Shown piece by piece: positions 22,998 to 45,599 of a stretch of 64,000 nt of DNA. The DNA lies in NCBI RefSeq assembly GCF_032118995.1, contig NC_092656.1:12210761-12274760 (forward strand), written 5' to 3'. The position numbers and the translations under genes are program-made. The first letter of the stretch is position 1. Each line of letters begins with the position of its first letter. Under the pieces are notes generated by a model. That model saw only the letters and a list, made by a program, of their open reading frames with translations, ran no database searches and had not been told where the DNA came from. The DNA comes from Asterias amurensis. Its lineage: Eukaryota > Echinodermata > Asteroidea > Forcipulatida > Asteriidae.

Positions 22998-23207
22998 TAT
23001 AGACGATGTGACCTCTGACGTCACACGAAAACCATAACATGATTCGCGCGCATACCGCCGGGCAAAACCTTTGTGTTTTGGCAGCCAGCTAGAAAGTGTA
23101 CGCAATCTTACTGTGACTGCGCAACTCAGTGCCCGGCGAAACATGACGTATAGAGTGTTTGTCAACAGAGGGCGGTTTGAATGTAAACATAGGTCACATC
23201 GTCTATA
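22998..23207. mobile_element. Short inverted-repeat MITE, TATAGACGATGTGACCT ends
   Basis: Termini TATAGACGATGTGACCT and its exact reverse complement bound 210 bp with no ORF of note. The TA at each outer edge is compatible with a TA target duplication. Confidence 0.7.
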
Positions 23208-24275
23208 GCGTGACACTGGTAGGACGCCGATCTCGATTGTAAAATGAAAGGGGACCTTTATACCCTATACTCAGTTACATCGTATGCAATGTTAGGAGTC
23301 AAGCCCTGGGCTAGTTTGACATCATGGAGCAAGTTCGGGTGGCGAATAGACTTGACTAAACCGACTAGACTAAACAGCAACCATAGAGCACAAGTAGACT
23401 ATATCAAACCATGCACTTGAGCATGGTAGACTATGGTCAATTTGAGAGCTACGTCTCGGCTCTGGTCAAAATCTAGTCCCGGCGCACATGCCCGCCCGAA
23501 CTTGCTCACAGTATCTCATAATAGTATGTGTATGTTAACATTGAATGGAATGTCATATAAGTTATGACAGTCTTAAATGAACTGACCGTTGTTCATACAA
23601 AGAGCCATTATTAGAGCTTTGCCTTGAAGCATCCACTTCTATTGTATTTATTAACATGCTTATTAATTAAGCAGTCTCCACGGTCATCATGAGTATTACT
23701 GGACTCTTCCATACCTATGGAAAGGGGTGACGGTTGGTAACTGATGAGTTCAAAGCATTACTAGGTACATGATTTGTATAATTAAAGTAATAGTAAAAGA
23801 AATCAGTGGGGAGAAAAAAGGGTATTTTTTTAGAATAAAACGAAAGCCATGTTTGAAAAGCTCTAGCTACAAGCACTTGTACCATTGTGGCTAAATGAAG
23901 TGCCCCGTCAGAATAATGGAACAGCCGTAGTGCATGAGCTGACCAGCTGTGTCGGAAGAGGGCGTTCCATTGAATGTGCCGAGGCCTTTATGGTTAGCAA
24001 CAAACAACAAAACGTCTATCAGTTGCACACGTGTGATGGCAAGGAGTTCGGACGCTAGGCAGCAACGGGGAGGTTTCGCGGGAGCACTTTTCAAAGTAAT
24101 TCAAACAAATTTGTTAAGTTGAAGAGTAAAAGTGTGGTAATCACTGCTTAGGGAATGTCTTCAATTATATAAGTGGCTATATCAGACAACTCGACTGTGA
24201 CCAAAGATCTTGACGTCTTGAATTCTTGGAAAATAATCACTTGTTTTGTTGACTCGTCGCATCCTTTTGACCACG
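23208..24275. other. Non-coding interval
   Basis: No gene, RNA or clear repeat is recognisable. The last few hundred bases would be promoter or 5' UTR of the exon at 24276 if that exon is real. Confidence 0.4.
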
Positions 24276-24350
24276 ATGTCTATCAACCTGCTCAACGTTC
24301 TGCCTGGGCCCATTTGTGGTCATCGGAGTAACAACCCTCATCCAAGATCG
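24276..24350 (+). CDS. Candidate alternative first exon of the 30654-42305 gene
   Basis: ATG in a fair context (CCACGATGT) opens 25 codons ending at a strong donor (TCG|GTAAGTCATT). The encoded end reads R-S-N-N-P-H-P-R-S and stops in phase 0. That is almost the same as the end of exon 1 at 30654-30797 (R-R-N-N-P-H-P-N-S, also phase 0). Either exon could join the next exon at 34316 in frame. I infer an alternative promoter and first exon, or a duplicated exon. No transcript evidence is available here. Confidence 0.55.
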
Positions 24351-27100
24351 GTAAGTCATTCAAAAGATAGAGATGAGTGTTAGGTCTAAAGAGCGACCTC
24401 CATTTTCCTACCCGGCACTCTCCTCTTTGTTAATGTCCCTTTGCTTCTAGCAACCGGAGTTCGAGTCTGACTTTCCGGGTCTTGGGGGGGGGGGGTGGGC
24501 GAGCTCCAAACCTCGGTACCTACGCCCGTCATCTCAAGGTATCTTATACTAACGCGCTGAACAAAACAACCTTCTCGAAACTATCTGTTTTAGTTTGCTT
24601 CAGTTCCAGTGAGTTGTCTTACCTAAGCTGCATAACAAAAATGTGCACGATTTCAAAATCGCTCCGACGGGGCATTAGCCATGATCAAGTGAGGATTACC
24701 TGGCTTTAAACAGGTTCTTTGGCGCTCGTGGGAGTTATTGTTCTAATGATGATGGAGTATAATTTCTCAACGTAGTGGTTAGTTTACGTACTTGAGGCTA
24801 TCCATTTCTTTTGTTTGTATCCCAGGAATACTAAAGTTAACATCATCGTGTTCTTGCGATTGCATTTAACATAATGAAAAGGTTTGGCCGAAAAAGAACA
24901 AAAAGTATCAAGCAAGTCTCACGATTTTGAATTTTAGACCGTACAACATTTTTTAACAACACTTAATATTGCCTTCAACAGTAAAAAGTATAATTTGTGT
25001 AATTTGGTCATGGAGGTAGAAATAGATTCTACCTCCATGATTTGGTGAAGCAATAGAATTTAGCGCGAATCCGTTCTGACGAGATTTGACTCAAAGTTTG
25101 TTAAATAAAGAAAGGGTTTCGCGCAGCCCTCACTCTACACTTACAGCACTTTAGCTATACCCGTCGTGCAAATAGCTTGACATAAATTGCGTTATCAACA
25201 ACCCTTTGCATATTTCTGACGACTCAAATTGCCATGACTTTGTAGAGAAAGCTAACAAAGTAATATTGACACTTAACTGTAAAAACATCTTCGCTCGCTT
25301 AGCGAAGCCTCATTGAACCCATTCGTCTTCTTTTGTTGTGCAGTGTGTGTATTTGTTCAAGATGCGTCAACTTTGTGGCCAGTGGTCCATTCAGAAAACA
25401 CCCCCACGCTACTGTGTTGTCCTTGACGATGTTATGAATTTTTCAGTGGTCTGTTTTGTTGGTTCTTCCTTTGGACTCTTTCACCCCTGTTATTTATTCA
25501 GGGAGTGGAGTCAAATTTGAAAGAAAGTTATCCACTTCGACGTCCATTTTTTGGTTTGTTGTATCTCCGAATTATTGGGAGCCAGGTTGTCTACCGTCGT
25601 CAACTTGTACAGCCCTAATTTCGCATTAGTGACAGAGTTACTTTAAAACAGTAGTTAAACAAATCCAGGTGGCTTTCATCCTTACTCAAAAGATCTTTCC
25701 CAAAAATGCCAAACAAAGAACTGGCAAATTTTATGTTAGCCAACATCCCTTTCTTGCGCTACGACTTTCCACATTGCTATTTTCTCATAATTATAATTAA
25801 TTATAAAAGCACTTTTTTAATGGCATGGTATTTGCAAGCGGTATACAAAATAATACATAAAAGTCATACATTTAGAGATTCAAAACGTTTGTAACCCTTT
25901 TTCCAAACAGCCTGTAGATAATGCACAACCAACATGGCTTGTAAGTAGTACTTGAAGACGAACATATCATACTGATCGAAACGTCGAGACTGTGTTTAAC
26001 AGGTTTTAACCCCCAGTTCCTTTTAAAAAAGACTTCTCACAAAAAGTAATTTGATTCCCGTCGGGAAACCTGTTCAGTTCTGTACTTTCTATGCAATACA
26101 AAGCTAAGCAAAACAATGCTAACAGGTATCCCTACGGTTACAGCACCAAAAAAAAAATACAATTTTGGACCTGCTAAATATTGCTAAGAAGGGGTTTTTA
26201 AGCAGTACTTTCTGCCTAAGCAGCTCTAGAAATTAGGCACAGGTGGTAAACTGAGAGACAGTTTCTTTTTATGTTTCAGACGAATGCCCTGCTAGTCTCA
26301 GACGACGCTGTTGAATTAATTTTCAGTGCATATAGCTGTCATGGTTTATTGTCATTGTGTCGTGTTCAGTTTTTGTCATAGTTGGTTCCAATGTACATTA
26401 TTTTAAACATTTCCACAGAAGTTTTATGTAGCGTCCATTCAATCTGTCTTCTCTTGCGTCACAAACTCTTAACAACGAGGTAATCGTGTTTAGTATCAAT
26501 GGATACGGATGTTATTCTCGAATGATAGAAATGATGGATCTGTCATTTACTGCAATGAGGTTCTGCAATATAGTCTTTTCTTATACCATATCAAACCACC
26601 TGCACTGATTTCCTATTATACCTAGCTTCCTGTTTTAAGCATCTGACTCGTTTGATGTTTTCGGAGAAAACGAACACAATGATGAAACCCGGCACCCCCT
26701 GTTCATCTATTCGGATATCAATTGTTCAAATACTTGTAATTTAGTCTGAAAACAGTAATAAAAAAAATAAGAAATAAAAGTATGTTCAGCAGAGCCAATT
26801 ATATGGCCCATCGGGCCGGTGTTTATAGTCAGTTTCCTTGGCAATAGACGACGGTGAATACTCATATCCCGCCTGGACACGGTGCAAGTCCATCACTCCG
26901 CAGCTCTCGACAGTATCCATTTGTACTCCTCAGTGGAGAGAAGCAATTATGATTAAGTACGTTGCTCAAAGACGAAAGTGTCGCGATTGACTATTATAGG
27001 CCAGGATTCCAACCGGCATTCTGTAAATTACAGAACTTGAGTCAACCGCTCGGCCACGATACCCCCACCTTGTAAACAGCTTGATGAGCAGTTACCAAGG
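24351..27100. other. Non-coding interval (intron of the alternative transcript if used)
   Basis: Contains a G run (24484-24494), a small palindrome at about 25008-25044 (CATGGAGGTAGAA and its complement) and the SINE described below at 26925-27068. I see no convincing exon; the reading frame at 25338-25520 lacks a credible donor. Confidence 0.45.
26925..27068 (-). repeat. tRNA-derived SINE
   Basis: On the minus strand 26994-27068 reads GTATCGTGGCCGAGCGGTTG as a tRNA Leu/Ser-like A-box head, then CCGGTTGGAATCCTGG as a B box, followed by a body with TTGAGCAACGTACTTAATCA. The tail of the same body also occurs at 9735-9890. Confidence 0.62.
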
Positions 27101-27454
27101 TTAAAGACACTGGACACTATTAGTAATTGTCAAAGACTAGCCTTCACAGTGTATCTCAACATATGCATAAAATAATAAACCTGTGGAAAATTTGAGCTCA
27201 ATCGGTCGTCGAGAATGTAATGAAGAAAAAACAAACTTGTCATCCGAGGTTGTGTGCTTCCAGATGCTTGATTTGAGGTCTCGAAATCGAATTCGTGAAA
27301 AATGACTTCTTTCTAGAAAACTACATTACCTCAGAGGGAGCCGTTTCTCACAATGTTTTATACCACCAAGAACTCCCCATTATACTCGTTACCAGGTAAG
27401 GTTTTGTGCTAACAATTATTTTGAGTAATTACCAATAGTGTCCACTGCCTTTAA
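27101..27454. mobile_element. TTAA-flanked MITE, AGACACTGGACAC variant
   Basis: Full-length with TTAA at both edges. The region 27455-28400 beyond it holds no feature I can support. Confidence 0.75.
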
Positions 27455-28403
27455 TGTCTCCTTACAGAAGTTATGAAAAGAGCCACGTTGGTTTCTAGTT
27501 GCTTCTTAGTAATTCGTATGGCCATTTCATAAATTATTATGTTAAAGAGTATTACCTACCTAAACCCCAATCATTAAAACATAAAAAAAAATATGATAAA
27601 CTGCACATCGTAATAAAATTACAGCAAAAAGAGAACGAAGTCAAAGCATTAATAATTGTATACCGGAAACCAGCTAAATACTTCTCAAACAGTCAAACAA
27701 AGGTGCAAAATAGACGACTTAAAATAATACCAACTGTGAAAAATAAGAGGACATTATGGTGTTGAAAAAAAAAACATAACTAGACTACGAGTGACCACTG
27801 CAACCAGGGTACCGTCTGAGTGCTACAATTGCATATCGTTCAACCTTGATTCATATTTGCGGGTCAATCCCAAACATGATAAGCATCCAGTAGATAATGC
27901 AGCTGCGGGTGTAGACAACCTCGACACCACTATCACATCACCCTCAGAAATGTCATTTGTCCCTCTGCATCAAGAGTTTTTGGGTGTGTCGAATCATCAT
28001 GGGGTACGAGGTTGATGAGTGGCGGCTATCATGTCAGAGTTCGTACCATGGACGGACCCAAATATCCCCCTCATTATACAATACTTGCTGTGATCTATTG
28101 CCTATATTATAGGGTCTATTGACTGTAAAAATAGCAGATACACGACAAAGGTGTGGCGGTTATCTGTAAAAAAGATAACACCAAAGAAATTCAGCCACTG
28201 ACGAAGCTACGGACACGTTGCCATGGAGACTGTAAACAATTTGGTGGTCAAATCACCATACAGTATTTATTCCTTAGCAATCGTATATGGACCCCCTATA
28301 GCATCGTAAAACTTACAACATCAGAGTGTAATTCGATAGATCAACCAAATAATTTACCTTCGTGGTTCGATCACAGCTTTATGGTTTGACAATTGTTTTC
28401 TGA

Positions 28404-28790
28404 TTCAAGGCAGTGGACACTATTGGTAATTGCTCAAAACACTTTCGGAACAGAGAGAAAAAAAAATCACAGATTTACAAATAACTTACAGGGTTTACAG
28501 AAGGTAATGGTAAAAGACTTCTCTTGAAATATTATTCCATGAAATGCTTTACTTTTTGAGAAAACATTAAAACAATTATCAATTCTCGACATCGAGAATT
28601 ACGGATTTATAGTAAACTCATGTCATGACACGGCGAAACGTGCGGAAACAAGGGTGGGTTTTCCCGTTATTTTCTCCCGACTCCGATGACCGATTGAGCC
28701 TAAATTTTCACAGGTTTGTTATTATATATAAGTTGTGATACACGAAGTGTTGCGGTTGTTCTTTGCTTATCGTCCGTTATCTATCCAATC
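28404..28790. mobile_element. Second TTAA-type MITE subfamily (ACTTTCGGAACAGA), diverged copy
   Basis: A short AGGCAGTGGACACTATTGG end is followed by the reverse complement of the interior of 42908-43282, including the hairpin TTCTCGACATCGAGAA and CGGCGAAACGTGCGGAAAC. The right end is degraded. Confidence 0.6.
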
Positions 28791-28870
28791 AAACAATGGG
28801 CTGGGTTGATTCGCAGTTCATCTTAATACGTGCCAACATAAAGCTTTATGGTTTGGCAATTGTTTTCTGA

Positions 28871-29330
28871 TTAAAGGCAGTGGACACTATTGGTAATTAC
28901 TCAAAATAATTATAAGCATAAAACCTTATTTTGGTGACGAGTAATAGGGAGAGGTTGATAGTATAAAATATTGTGAGAAAGAAGTAATTTTCCAAGAATT
29001 TGATTTCGAAACCTCAGATTTAGAATTTGAGGTCTCGAAATAAACCAACTGAAAGCAGACGCCTTGGGTGTTTTTTTTTCATTACTATCTCGCAACTTCG
29101 ACGATGACCAATTGAGCTCAAATTTTCAGATTCAGAATTTGAGGTCTCGAAATCAACCATCTAAAAGCACACGACTTGGGTGTTTGTTGTTTTCTTTTAT
29201 TACTATCTCGAAGTTTGACGACCAATTGAGCTCAAATTTTCACAGGTTTGTTATTTTATGCATATGTTGAGATACACCAAGTGAAAAAAAGTGTTCTTTG
29301 ACAATTACCAATAGTGTCCACTGCCTTTAA
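28871..29330. mobile_element. TTAA-flanked MITE with internal duplication
   Basis: Bounded by TTAA and AGGCAGTGGACAC ends. The segment from AGAATTTGAGGTCTCGAAAT to CAATTGAGCTCAAATTTTC is present twice in tandem (about 29008-29126 and 29130-29243), making this copy longer than its relatives. Confidence 0.72.
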
Positions 29331-30653
29331 AACATATTTATACAACTAGTTACCACTCACTCCATCAATCTTTGTTCAGGCTTAGTCGTCGACAGTGAAT
29401 TAGTTTAATTAAATTAAAGTCGATTGAATTGTCCATATATTTTTTTTTCGAGCATGCTCATTCGAATGAAAGAATTGTATTAGCGAAATATAAATTATGT
29501 TGACAGACAATACAAATAATAACAATACTAATTCACCCAATAAAATAACAGAAATAATAATAGCTACTTTTTCATACAACGCATTTTAGAACTGAAATAA
29601 ATATCAATAAGCTTTACAAAAACAATCAAAGAGAAATAAATAAGCATACATTACTAAATGCCTTTTAAACTTATTAAGTGGCATTTGAAAACAGATGCGA
29701 TTTGAGTTGTGTTTAAAGGTACTTATAACGTTTTATTGTGTCGTGTTTTTTTTTTTACCTTTTTTTTTCTCTTTCTCACGAAGTTAATTTTTGTGAAGCG
29801 CCTCTTTCTATATTTTTGAAAAGCACTTTTAGTCGATTTTATTTTTGATCTCGTAAATGAAGAATACAAATTAACCTGTCCGCTTTACGTGTTGAAGGCC
29901 CTCGCCTCCGCCCAAGGTCCTTGGTTGCTACTACTACTACTGCCTATTTACAATCACTGAATCCAACACAAAGAACCGTCAAACCAGGAACATGATGGAC
30001 ACAAACAGTTACAGGCAAAAAGTAAACTCAGATTGAATCTCACGTTACGTAAAGACATTGAAATCTCACAAAAGAACCCGCGACAACAACAACGGCAGGG
30101 GGCTGCCCGAGTCAGCCAAGTGGATCGCCCGATCGATACGCCCAAATTCCCTGCGTCGTCAACGACTTCGTTTACCCTACGCCGTGCTTGACGACCGTGG
30201 GGACGCCTGATTGTTACGGGCTGGTACCCCATGCTCTCTAGTCGTCAGTCAATGGGGGTTGCTTATCGTCGGTGGCCGAACAGTCACATGTAGGTAAATG
30301 ATATGCCAGCTAGGGGAACTTTTGTATCATGAACTTGCACTGTCTGGCTGGGTGGAAGTGAGCCCACGTTTTGGTGTGTTTCCACAACAAGTTTTCTGTC
30401 TGGGTTGAGTGAAAAAGGATTCGTGAAACCTTGATGGAAAAGTAGAAGAGTTCTTTGACAAACTGTGCTCTGCGTTAGCGGAACAGCGGGCACTAGACTT
30501 AAAACAGCGTCTTGAGTATGTAAACACAACACACAGTTTTTGACTCACTCTGTTGCCAAGAAGTTAATATCGGAAAGCCGGGCAACTTTGTTGTCATTCA
30601 CAAGCAGCTACCCACTCCGAGTTAGCCAGGGTCACCAGGAACACCGAGCCACC
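29331..30653. other. Upstream region of the 30654 gene, no element identified
   Basis: AT-rich to about 29880, then markedly richer in G+C with CpGs (29880-30650), which fits a promoter and 5' UTR. No TATA box or start site can be placed with confidence. Confidence 0.4.
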
Positions 30654-42305
<11,652 letters not shown>

Positions 42306-42907
42306 TTTGCACAAATCTGCATATTGTGGGGTTCTGATCGCTCCTGATTGGGTATCAGAGACACTGACACGACGCAGGGCCCAAAAGGAGAACTCAGCTA
42401 CCAATCAGCTTCGTATACAGGTCATGTTAATTTGCATAAATCTGCATATTGTGGGTTTTGTTTTGTATACGGAATGGAGCTGTTCACTTTGTTGCAGCGA
42501 TGGGACTAGACCTTTACTGCCGCCATCTTCATTTCTCCCCAATCAAATCAACGTAACCAAACCGAGGCAGGAAGGCAAACTAGTCTGATTTTTGTTAACA
42601 ATGAGTGTTAGCATACATTGCTGTGTTTGGATACAGGGAACATGACCAAGATGGTGGTACAATTATAAGGTCTACTAACTCTGATTCAGACTGCCATACG
42701 CAGTAACAATCGGAGAGGTGGACACTACACAACCATCAGCAGCCTTAACTTGTAGTTTGCGATTCATACAATCATTTTTTAAATTAGTTATTTTATTATT
42801 TTAACCGTCATTTAAATAATACTACTTTGGTGTGCTATTCTAATAACAGTGTGCTCGACTACTACATGTATCCATGTTTAAAATTAAATTGCTACCAAAT
42901 GTTTTGC

Positions 42908-43282
42908 TTAAAGCCAGTGGACACTTTCGGTAAACAGTGTTGTCCAAGCCCACACTTCGTGTATCACAATTTATACAAAATTATTATAAAAAACCTGTGA
43001 TGAAAATTTAGGCTCAATCGGTCATCGGAGTCGGGAGATAATAACGGAAAAACCTACCCTTGTTTCCGCACAATTCGCCGTGTCATGACATGTGTTTAAA
43101 ATAAATCCGTAACTCTCGATATCGAGAATTGATAATTGTTTTAATGTTTTCTCAAAAAGTAAAACATTTCATGGAATAATATTTCAAGAGAAGTCTCTCA
43201 CCATTACCTTCTGTAAACCCTGTAAGTTATTTGTAAATCTGTGGATTTTTGTTTCTGTTCCGAAAGTGGCTTTTGGCTTTAA
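42908..43282. mobile_element. TTAA-flanked MITE, AGCCAGTGGACACTTTCGG subfamily
   Basis: TTAA at both edges and ends AAGCCAGTGGACACTTTCGG / CCGAAAGTGGC. The interior has the hairpin TTCTCGATATCGAGAA and a segment shared in reverse with 28404-28790. Confidence 0.75.
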
Positions 43283-44094
43283 AACTCAGCTACCTCTTTC
43301 ATAAACCTACCTACTTTATTATAATATTAGTCGTTACACGAGTCTCAGGTCCTTCTGCATATGCCTCAAGTTGTGTTTTACAATGTATATGGTTTTCCCC
43401 CACTTGCAGTGCACAGAGCGAGTTGACGGTCCTTGATGCCCTAGACTGGACTATTCCACTTTTCTATTGGGGATTAAGTTCCAAGTATTGTTGGTATTTT
43501 AAATAGGCTTAGGGAAATTGCATACCCATTATACACAGCCTGCTACATGTACATGTATTCCGGTTCAACACAGCCAAAACCAACCAACCCTCTTTAAAAA
43601 ATGGAATCATTCCAGCCATCTGTTAATTGTATCAGGAGGTGGTGGTGTTACCTTAGTTTTAAGACGCCCCCCCCCCCCTCCTCCACCCTCACCCCACCCC
43701 ACACCCCACGCCACCCCATCATCACGCTTGTGTGATTTTTTTTCCCAGCAGAGGCCGGGCGCCTACAGTAGGCCCTAACAGGGTTTTCAAACACAATAAT
43801 AATTTAATCTCAACCTAAACGAGACTATTAATAAATAATGTGGTTTTTAATCTTGTAATTATTTGTAATTAAAATGAAGCAATATTTGTGTACCTCGTTG
43901 TTATGCATACGTTTGGGCCGATCTCTTCATTCTATAAAGTTCAATTTTCTTGAGAGAACAGATTGTTGTGAATATTTCCAATAACATTTTAATAAATAAC
44001 TTTTTTTTCTGTAGTTGCTGGTATCTTGTGTCAAATGCTTTTTAGTTGGTGTCTCCTTTTCCCTGTTATCGAGGGGTAATCAGTTGATGAAATC
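43283..44094. other. Non-coding interval with a C-rich low-complexity tract
   Basis: A CCCC/CACCCC-rich stretch at 43666-43722 is the only notable feature. Confidence 0.5.
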
Positions 44095-44420
44095 ATAATG
44101 AAGGGAAACCTTAAATGGGGAATTCAGGGTTTACCCCTTGTGATTTGATCAAAATTCAACTCGTATTCGACACAAATTGATACATATGCCCTTTAAGATT
44201 TTATCGGTTTTTAAGACAAATTTTGACAAGAAATTTTAGGCCTTTTGTGACCTCATAAAATTTCACTGAACTCACATTCTTTCCCTTGGGATTTTATTCA
44301 ATTTCATTCCGATTTCGACACGTTATATCTGCATGTAATCAGGTTTGAGCCCATTTTGAAAAAGACTTGAGACTTATATAACCCTTGAAATTGTACCCAA
44401 CTTAGCCCAATATCTACTTA
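44095..44420 (+). repeat. Degenerate outlying monomers of the 54-bp satellite
   Basis: Successive blocks resembling TTTACCCCTTGTGATTT, GATTTTATC, ATTTTGACAAG and CCCTTGGGATTTTATTCAA can be matched to the monomer in reverse orientation, but are far more diverged than those inside the palindrome. Confidence 0.45.
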
Positions 44421-44986
44421 TTATTTATTTATATAGTTCTTCGGACAATACAAACATTCTAAAAGCAAGCATAGGCCGTCCAGGGAAAAGCAAAAGTCAC
44501 AAAAATTGTCATCGAAACAAATGTGCCCTCCCAGACCTTGCTCGTAAAAAGGTAAAAACGTAAACACTATTCATAACACAGAATTCTAATAATTGTTGTG
44601 AAAATTAAAACAAAAGATGGCAAATAAAGAATTACACAAACGATATAAGAACCGCCACATCCAAACAAAGGCCACTGTAACAGCACTTTAAATATATTGC
44701 TTTTTACTTTAGAACAATAATATCGACAACAAACCAAAGCTGTACCCATAAGGGTTTTATCAAAAATCAACCCAAGAGAAAACGCAATACCGGGGATTTT
44801 TTCCTTTTTTTCTGGGTGAACACTTGATAAAACCAAGAAAAGGGGAAAACTTTAAAGAACAATCACATTTCGGAGCGGCGCTGTTCACTAAACATTCCAG
44901 TACATAATCACTTCGAAACTCGTCTTTTTCTGACCGCTCCGATGCATTACAATGCATTATTTCTCAGTTAAGTACATAAGGGAACC

Positions 44987-45055
44987 GTAGCCTATGCGGT
45001 TAGAAGAGGCTTTCAATAGTACTGACCCGGGTTCGAATCCCAATGCTACCAATCT
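44987..45055 (+). repeat. tRNA-like sequence (SINE head), left arm
   Basis: A-box-like TAGCCTATGCGGTTAGA and B box GGGTTCGAATCCC in tRNA spacing, ending near GCTACCA. The 5' acceptor half does not pair well, so I read it as a tRNA-derived SINE component. Its mirror copy is at about 54736-54804. Confidence 0.5.
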
Positions 45056-45127
45056 TTTCCTTTTACTAAGTCGGCATAGCAGTTCATTATTTAAGTAGTG
45101 TTTAAAATCACCTCCTAACACCAACGG

Positions 45128-45212
45128 GCACTGTGGCGACACGGTGCACTGGATCGTTCGCTTGCGTGCGTTCCAGAGCTGGGAGACCCGGTTCGAATCC
45201 CGCCCCGTACCA
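45128..45212 (+). repeat. Second tRNA-like sequence, left arm
   Basis: A-box-like TGGCGACACGGTGCACTGGA and B box GGTTCGAATCCC, ending GTACCA. The mirror copy lies at about 54570-54655. Confidence 0.5.
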
Positions 45213-45599
45213 TAGGGACATGACTTTTACTGCTAGCACCAGTAAGTGATTGGGGTCCGTCATGTCTCTCCCCAAATTAGGGTAGGATGATTATCCCGTG
45301 TCGGAAAGTAAAGGAGGGGCCGGGACTAGCCATCCCTTAAGGGTTCTAATGGGTGATCACCACGCTGGTTTCGATCAGACTTTGAGTCCCCTGAATGCCT
45401 GGTCTTCACTCTAACTAACTTTCTGCACAAATTAGCTTTAACTTTAAAACCCTTTTTAGAGATAATGACTAAGTATGGTTTCCGTGTTTGTACCCCGCTT
45501 ATTTTTTTCAGGCAAAGCGGACATAACAATTTCAAGGCTGAAAGAAATGAAAATAAATGTTAAATTGTTGCAGAAATTGTATCTTCCTAAGAGATTGGG

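Noticed and set aside
25338..25520. Possible exon after a polypyrimidine-CAG
   Set aside because: The acceptor is reasonable, but no donor follows in frame and the product resembles nothing known.
27791..28015. 74-codon frame between MITEs
   Set aside because: Amino-acid composition is plausible, but there are no splice sites or homologue I can name; left uncalled.
44987..45212. Functional tRNA genes in the palindrome arms
   Set aside because: The A and B boxes are good but acceptor pairing is poor, and the two lie in tandem within a SINE-like body.
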